DNA from: Oscheius onirici
Lineage: Eukaryota > Nematoda > Chromadorea > Rhabditida > Rhabditidae
Length of the DNA: 64,000 nt
Direction of reading: 5' to 3'
NCBI GenBank assembly: GCA_932521025.1
Contig: OW051468.1
Coordinates: 2,666,064 to 2,730,063, forward strand
This document shows positions 56,972-64,000 of the stretch, one piece after another; within the stretch, counting starts at the first letter, position 1, and every line of letters begins with the position of its first letter. A program made the translations under genes and the position numbers. Below the pieces are notes generated by a model. The model worked only from the letters and a program-made list of their open reading frames with translations, did not search any database and had not been told where the DNA came from.

Positions 56972-57252
56972 CTATATATAACTTTTGTCCCCCGACAGTT
57001 TTGCGTCCTTACAGTCTTGTTCCACAGTTCCTGTTACACCGGTGTCATCGTAAAGACAGCAATTCGAAATAGGTACATTTCTCAGAAAATGCTGCAGATT
57101 CTGAGCAAACAACAGGCCCAGTAAATGAGCAACAATTGTCCATGACTCAGCCAAGCTGGTGATCAAAAAAACAAAGATCAAGTCAAAAATAGCCAGCGCT
57201 CTCCATCGTCTCTCCCAGAACTCTTTCTTCCAGCAGTTTATCTCGGTCCTGC
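56972..57252 (-). CDS. C-terminal exon of an unknown membrane protein
   Basis: After a CGTAACTTTTAG acceptor the minus strand is open for 93 codons: TEINCWKKEFWERRWRAL, a hydrophobic stretch (FDLIFVFLITSLAESWTIVA and HLLGLLF) and a polar Cys-containing tail ending in TAG. No family recognised and no upstream exon was found before the divergent gene at 57507. Confidence 0.4.
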
Positions 57253-57506
57253 CTAAAAGTTACGTTTGTTCAATAAAATGAGAGCTAAAGGAAACTTGGC
57301 CAACTATCATATGTTCGCCTGTTATTCCTGTCTCTTGACAAACTGTTACGGTAGTCACCTCTTTTTTTGAACAAACCATACAAGCTACTCAGACCTGATG
57401 ATGAATCCTTCCTTGAGCAATTTTTTGCTCTGTAATGTAGTTGTTTTGAACCTTCATTCTGTTCTTTTTTCGCCTCACAATGAAAGTCTAGGAAAGAACG
57501 ACAGTC

Positions 57507-59182
57507 ATGAAGCGGAACCAGCTGCTGCAGCTGCTCTGTGGTCTGGCTGTTCTCGCGATTACGGTACAACGCCATTTTCCAGTTCAACAAGCAAAATTTC
57601 CAGAATGCTGATCCACTAGCTGGGATGGACAAGGCTATAGCTGCGGTTCCTCAGCGGGCAGTGAGAGTTGTGCAGGTTCGTAGCCTTAAAAATTTTCGCA
57701 TCAGGATACCTGTTTTTTGAGCATACTTTTTTAACGTTCCATCTTAGATCTCCCAGCAAGCAAACACTATCGCCAACTCTGTTTTCGATGTCGCTGTTGC
57801 TGCCGATTTCAAGATCAAATATACTCAGTCAGTCCAAACCGAGAAGGATATTGGAGCCGAAATTAATGACATGGCCGGTCTGAACGGCCAAATCAGCAAC
57901 CTTCACCAGCAGACTACTGTCAGAAAAGGGGAGGAGGAAACCAATATCAACCGGCTGAACGCTGAATTCAACAGAATAACGGCTGACGTGGATGCCAATA
58001 GTCAGTATCTAGCTAGAGTCAATGCAGAGCTAGCTACTGTGAGTTTGTGCGAGCCTCTTCCTCTGTGACAAATGCTAAGGCTTTAGTCGCGTTTCGTTTG
58101 ATGTTAGCTATAGAATTAACTCAAGTATTTTGTCCAAGCCTGTAATCCTACTCTAGTGAAACCAGAACAGGATATAGCTTGTTCTCCGATTAACATTCAA
58201 CTCGAGAAAATCTCGAGTGAATAAAACTTGTCTTGACTTGTTCGTGGTCAAGCGCTTAGTGACGGAGACTATTGCACTTTCCTAGTAGAGAGATGGCGCA
58301 GTGAAAAGTAAAGTTTCCCCTTTCAACGCCAGAGTTCCGAAGAATCCTCTTGGAATCCTACTGCGTGAGGGGTCAATCGGAGATCGTGTGAGGGGTTTTA
58401 CTTTCCGAAGTTGTCCAACCTGTTCCACGGAACGCAGTGCAAAGACACTATCACTAATTTTCAGTAATCACGCGCGAAATAATGACGACTTTAGAAAATT
58501 CTCATAAGGCCGTCAAACTTTTCTTTATACTAATGACAACGAGCTCTAGGCCGAGGTGCAGTTGGCTGAAGCTGAGCGAAAGCTAGCAGAAGCCGAGCAG
58601 AAGAAAAGAAGAAGAAGAAGAAAGTGGAGATGGTTCCGTAAGTCGAGACTCTATTCTCTGCGATTCATTTAGCTCCCGCCAACTGGGTGATTCGAGCAAT
58701 CGATCATTTCAAAAAGGAAGTCCCAAAGAGGAGACGACTTCGCGACTCTGTGATGGAGACGAGGAACAGGGTCGCAGGTGACATCTGCTTTTTTGGCCGT
58801 AAAAAAAACAAATTTAGCCGCTCGAGACCAAGGTAAGCAGCAAAGACAACAGCTACAGAACCAGCTGGCGGCAGCTCGACAGAATCTTGACGCGAACAAT
58901 GCCCTTTTGAATCGTATCAACGTACTTCTCAATAGCGGAAATGTATCCAAACAGCAGTTGGTCGAGATGCACCTCTATCTTGGCCGCCTTCATCCTCACA
59001 TGGAAGTCATCAATCAGAATCTGGAGCTGGTTGATAAATTAGCTGAGAAGACTCCTGCCGAATATGCCAGAATCCTGAAAGATTCGCTCACAGCCCTGCA
59101 GCAGTTCAACACTGGTCAGCAGGCTGAACTCGATAAGTTTCAACAGATTGCTGGATATTTTATATATATTTACGCTCAATAA
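57507..59182 (+). CDS. Secreted coiled-coil protein, unknown nematode family
   Basis: Six exons (57507-57563, 57604-57675, 57748-58038, 58550-58637, 58673-58777, 58818-59182) give 325 residues. Exon 1 is exactly the signal peptide (MKRNQLLQLLCGLAVLAIT). Residues 45-140 are a long heptad-like helix (EINDMAGLNGQISNLHQQTT, NRLNAEFNRITADVDANS). A basic patch KKRRRRRKWRWFR and an amphipathic segment sit in the middle, and a second coiled coil with HLYLGRLHPHMEVINQNLEL ends the protein. A broken paralogue lies at 49765-50027 and the large helical protein on the opposite strand at 53251-56721 has a similar composition. Function unknown; secretion is inferred from the signal peptide only. Confidence 0.75.
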
Positions 59183-59370
59183 ATGTACATATGAATTCGG
59201 AATGAATTAAACTTACTGAGTCGGACTATTTTTGTCCTTTCACAGCGAGTAATGAACATGTCAATTTGACTACAGTCAGAGAAATAAATACTTTATAGAC
59301 AGTTACAGTCACAACCGATTAGGGCAAGAGATTGGTTAAAATTTTTTTGACTTCTTGTCATTGCACAAAA

Positions 59371-62300
59371 TTACTTCTTGGAAGCCGCGATCTGTTGAAG
59401 ATGACTGGCCAACATCTTTCCGACAATGGCATTGTCGCTAGCGACTTCAATTGAATTTTCCTCGACGGCTATCAGTACCAGGTCCTTGCGCGATCGGGTC
59501 TGACAGGTGTATTTCTGAACTTTCTCATAGATCACTGTAGGAAATATACTCACTCCCTCAGCCATGTTATAGCCATTGACCACTCCAAGAATACTCTCCT
59601 CATCCAGAGGATTATCCAATGGGAGAGTATGACGGTTCAGTCCAGAGAGTCTCTGTCTCTCCTTAGCCGCCTCTTCTGGAGTTATCTTGACCGGCTGGAC
59701 TTGTTCTCCAAGAGGAATCTCCAAGGTTATGGTCCTTCCCAGTTCGTCGTCTTCTCTGGTTAGACGCCATTCTCTCTGCTTTCCACTGTCAGCGAGATCG
59801 ACGTAGATGGTCATGGTGGTGGAGACTCCGGCTTCCAGGCCGGCGATCTGAATGACACAAACTTTTGACGCAGTAAGAGTCAGTTCACAGTCAAACTCCA
59901 TCACGATAGGGTTTCGATATCGAATATAGTATGTTCAGAACAATACGGTCCATTAAACGTGAGCACATCAGCGCTCTGTTCAAACGACTTGAACTATGTT
60001 TCTTCTGACAATGAGACAGATGCAAATTTTTCTTTTTTACTTATCCTGTTAACAGATGAACTTCACCTGTTAACACTTGCCAAACGTTATCCTTAACTGC
60101 TGTCGACAAAAAAGTTTGATTTTTTTTGGGAAACACTTGACGAGTCCTAAAAGTGCCTAAAAGGCATGTTTCTTACCTTGTTATTTCCACTGAAGTCTGT
60201 CTTGTCACTCGGAGTAAGAGTGATATTTTGGAGCTCGCGGTCCGATGCATTTTTGACTGTGAAACAAAGTGGCGTATATTGACTCTTGTTGACTCGAGGG
60301 AAGGAAAGAGACAACTCGATTCCGTCGCCTTCAACGACGTTCAGGAGGGTCTTGACGACTGTCTGGAAAAAGACTCTCGTATCAAGTGGCTCTCAAACTT
60401 CAATTTTGTCGTCCAGCCGGAAACCCCGACTAGACTGAACCAAAAATTTCTCGAACACTCCAAATCAGAGGTCAGAGCTTTCCCGTACCTTGAACAGTAA
60501 TATGGGAGCTTACAAAGCTAACATACTTGCAAACTGGCAGCACCCCATAGACATCGGGTGTCGAGACAATACGGGCGCGAAACAGGTAAGTCAGAAATGG
60601 AGTGTCGCGCTAGTTTTTGCCACTCTTTCGCTACAAGCGTGTTTTATATTATAAAGGGACAGAAAAACTTACTGATTCCGCCTGACTGTCCATCAGGGTC
60701 CTGCAACCAGCTGCCGAGAAATCCAAATCGAGCAAAAGATCCATTGCATTCTGTTCAGGTTTCTCCTGTACCTTTGGAGCATGTCCATTTGTAGGTCGGG
60801 ACTCTGAAAGAGCTTGAAATAAATGAATTTATCCATTTCTTACGCTTCTTATTCTTGGTCTGAACAACTTTGACCTCTTCCTCAGATTCCTCTTCCTCAC
60901 TCTCGTCCTCTTCACTCTCCTCCTCATCCTCTTCTTCATCTTCCTCCTCCTCACTGTCCTCTTCGGCCTCACTCTCCTCTTCCTCATCTTCATCTTCTTC
61001 TTCACTCTCTTCCTCATTCTCTTCCTCCTCCTCCTCATCCCACTTGAATTCTGTAGGAGAATTCGGTTCCTTTCTCAGATTGGCGTCACTGGAGACTTCA
61101 GGGAATGGCGGGAGATCCTTGTACCGGGAACATCTTTGGTTCAGAACGTGACTGAGTGTTCCCAACTGAAGCTGATCTCTCTCCTTAAAACTGCTGGAAA
61201 GAGCCGGTGTCGGTTTCTTGTAGTTGAAAATCTCCTCGGCATGTCTCGACAAAATCGTCGTGTCCAGCAGAAGTTTTCGGAGGAATCGACACCGATCACG
61301 GACATCGTAACTGGTGTCGTAGCGAGCCATTTGAAGGACGTATTCGACAAGTTTACTGCAGGTTTCTCGGTCAGTTAGCCAAAGCTTCACAGCCAGTTTT
61401 AGCGTCTCTACCTGGAAATAGATGGTTTTCTCTTGTTATGCCTTGTTCGAGTCGAAGAACGTATTTTCTCAGCTTACGATGTTCTACAAAGTTGTAGAGC
61501 GAATAAAATTCTACGACATTGCAGAACAATAAATTTTTCTAAAGAATCTTATTGAATCCGAAAAACAGCTATTTATTTCGGCTGTGTGGGAGAGTGATCC
61601 TGCGAAAGCAGCGGTTGCGTGAATTTTGTAAAGGACATTATGAACAAAACTTTGCTTTGGTTTCAGATGCAAAAAAAGTAATGAACTGACAGTTGCAGAT
61701 TCATTTAAAAAAGTAGTAAAAAGGGCCGTTTTTAAGAAATATTATGTTGTTCTGGCAGATTGGATGTCCGTTGCAAAACGAATTCAAACGTAAACGTGAA
61801 AAAAAAGGTGTAAAACATTAAAATATTCTCACCTTGACCATCTCGTGTTCATTTGGAAAGTTCTTAGCCAAAATCCTCAGCAGATCTGGAGCGATGCTTC
61901 TGACTTTCTCCACATGAGTCGCGACCAACCAAACTACACAGCTCCGAGCTGCCGGAGCCTGCATTGTATGAACCAGCCGGGCCAGTTTGGTCAGAAGAGG
62001 CACAGCTGCCTCCGCATGAAGAAGTCTCTTCAGGACGACGACGGCGGAACAGACTACTGTATCGTTTGGAGACGAGATCAGTTGAACCAGTCCGGCCAGA
62101 CACTGTTCACTGACAGCCGGTACACGGATCGCACAGCGACCTATGGCTTCGACTGCTCCTCCGGCCAGGTCAGACATCGAGACGTAGGTCTGGAGTTTTT
62201 AAGTTTGTAGTTCAAAAAGTTGTACCTGCAACTCCCTAAGGATGATATGAACATTGGCTTCCGAGACGAGAGAAGTCAGAACATGCAGCTTGAGATCTTT

Positions 62301-64000
62301 GACGAAAGCTGGATCCGAAGAGCGGACGAAGAAGGACTTTAGGAAGGGGTCAAACATGCTCTGGAAGAATTTTGATTGATTGATTGAAACAGCTAGAATC
62401 ATTAGCGGAATTCCTTGAAATTTGAAAGATGAACTGCGCACCAACTTCTACAACTTCTGGAGTCATTTTGGGCCAAAAATAGGTTTTCAGAGCTCAGTGA
62501 TGTTTTGAAAACTTGGCTGTTGATCTGGGCTACAACTTTTCAGAACATCGTAAAGCCTGAAAATCCGGTCTTGAGCTTCTTAGAAGTTTTTTTTGCGCAG
62601 CTGAAACACTAGTCTGTTCATTAAAGAAGCCGATACCGTAACTGTTTCAAATTACACAAATCCCAGGAATCAAACCAGTTGCGATATCATCCTCTTCAAA
62701 ACAAACACACTATTCCACCTTTCAAACGTTTCGGAAATTCTGCAGAACATACGTCACCGTGACTACAACCATGCATTTCGTGGAGAGGGGATTGAACTGA
62801 TTCTCACAACACATAAAAATAGATTTTCGTCACGACGTATGTCCCACTTTTGAAATGGCGAAAGTGCCCTCTACCGGATTGCGTTCGCAGATTGTGGCAA
62901 TGTTCAGAAGGACGACGTACTGGACTTCTCGTGGGCCGCGGAGGAGACGAACCAGAGCTCTGGCTACCTGTAAAATATCCAATTGGACTCGTCTGGAGGA
63001 GAGAGACAGACCTGAGAGAGCTGAGACTTTGAGGCTATATGGTAAAAGAGCTGGGTGACAGCCATAACGACACTACAGTTCCTGGACTGGAGAAGAGGAC
63101 GAGCCGAGTTCAGAAGAAGTACAATGTCCGGATCGGGATGATTCGACAATTCAGGATCGGCAAACTGGCATCGGGCATAACGAGTCAGTAGATTGATCAT
63201 AGTGACTTGACCCCATTCATCCACGTCCACTAGAGCCCGACAAAGGGCTCTGTAATGCTTGTGAAGCAGGTCGTACCGATTGGGACAGATCTGGAATGGG
63301 TTTTGGGTACTGTAAGCAGTGAATTTGTTTCGCAATTGGTTAGCTTTCGAAAAATTGGCTAGAGTAAGATCGCCAGTTGACAGAGAGCTGTAGTCAGTAC
63401 GCTCCAGATTGGCTTGTGTCAGTCTGTGTCAGGCTTGTGTCCGGTTCACAACGATTCTACAGTAACCGCTCATAAGACTACAGCAACCCGTTCAATAATC
63501 AAAACCAAGAATTACAGTATTTCATATGCTTATCCCAAAAATGGCATACCGGACAATATGGCACCTCTGTCTTATATTCTATAAAGTTGGCTTAGAACCA
63601 AGAGCCCGAGAATGTTTACTTTTACATAATTTTTTGTTCATTCTTCTTACTAAACTATTGCAGTAATTTATATAGCAAAAAATGACTGGGTACTGTTCCT
63701 CTCACTGTTCTTACCTCCTCAAAAGCGTAAACAGCACTGCCCAGAACGAGACTTCTCCGGTCAGCCAGCAGAAAGTCAATGCAGTCGACCAAATCTCTCT
63801 CCAGATCCGGATCCAGAGAGTACAGCTTCGGAATAGCGTGAGCAGCAACCTGAACCAGTCTCTCCGTCTATTTCTCTTCCAGTTCACTCACCTTCCTCAC
63901 ATAGGGACTCATGTCTCTCACCGAGTCCTTGATGGCCAACAGCATGATGGGCGAAATCATCCCGACGCGGATAGAGGACAGGACTCGGAGAGCACTGGCT
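59371..64000 (-). CDS. apb-3: AP-3 complex beta subunit, N-terminus beyond the window
   Basis: Ten minus-strand exons (64000-63892, 63849-63715, 63290-63012, 62967-62848, 62360-62226, 62189-61833, 61411-60844, 60803-60673, 60362-60177, 59847-59371) are in frame. The adaptin solenoid shows [40 protein letters not shown] and [20 protein letters not shown]. The hinge is a long run of Glu/Ser/Asp (60880-61040), the hallmark of AP-3 beta, followed by a clathrin-box-like LLLDLDF. The C-terminal ear has [21 protein letters not shown]-3 sorts cargo from endosomes to lysosome-related organelles such as gut granules. The acidic tract reads SSSS on the other strand and should not be called there. Confidence 0.93.

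Noticed and set aside
60870-61151. Plus-strand poly-Ser frame
   Set aside because: It is the antisense of the Glu/Asp-rich hinge of AP-3 beta, which is in frame with conserved exons on the minus strand.
1-64000. CRISPR arrays, operons with ribosome binding sites, riboswitches
   Set aside because: None seen; the spliced gene structures and sperm-specific genes show a nematode nuclear genome.

Overview
This is nuclear DNA of a nematode. The clearest markers are a full-length major sperm protein gene (49015-49395) and an MSP-domain small sperm protein gene (38975-39301). Supporting markers are an EMX/CEH-2-type homeobox gene, a two-part YitH/DUF1248-type acetyltransferase, many 36-50 bp introns with TTTCAG acceptors, and acceptor-like CAGs a few bases before start codons that would fit spliced-leader addition. 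I cannot name the species; a rhabditid-type genome is the best guess. Nothing bacterial is present.

Layout: 0-6 kb holds a KCTD8/12/16-type BTB gene, a small membrane protein exon, a degenerate kinase-like gene whose intron carries a MITE, and the acetyltransferase gene. A tRNA-Ala lies at 6.4 kb. From 7.6 to 14.5 kb come the G-protein beta-5 gene (gpb-2 type), a sigma-type glutathione S-transferase, and a CLCC1-like membrane protein that meets the GST gene tail to tail. From 14.5 to 23 kb the sequence is gene-poor, with unassigned exons, a damaged gene at 17 kb, many CACGTG sites and dispersed hairpins. A dual-specificity phosphatase occupies 23.0-25.2 kb. From 26 to 37 kb is an accessory zone of hAT-type MITEs, Helitron-like elements and EF-1alpha pseudogene pieces. 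From 37 to 47 kb lie pyridoxamine-phosphate oxidase, small sperm protein, a DEG/ENaC channel and the EMX-type homeobox gene. From 49 to 64 kb lie MSP, a 15-finger ZNF423/521-type regulator with an N-terminal NuRD-recruitment motif, a cluster of secreted alpha-helical proteins, and the AP-3 beta subunit, which runs off the right edge.

The exon models for Gbeta5, GST, phosphatase, oxidase, EMX, DEG/ENaC, zinc finger, acetyltransferase and AP-3 were joined by hand and keep one open frame across every junction I placed. The genes do not form a pathway; neighbours look independent, as is usual in nematode chromosomes. The most unusual material is the secreted helical protein cluster with a broken paralogue, the terminal-perfect Helitron and hAT elements packed with self-complementary oligomers, and the nematode zinc-finger gene that keeps both the FOG/SALL motif and ZNF521-like finger spacing.
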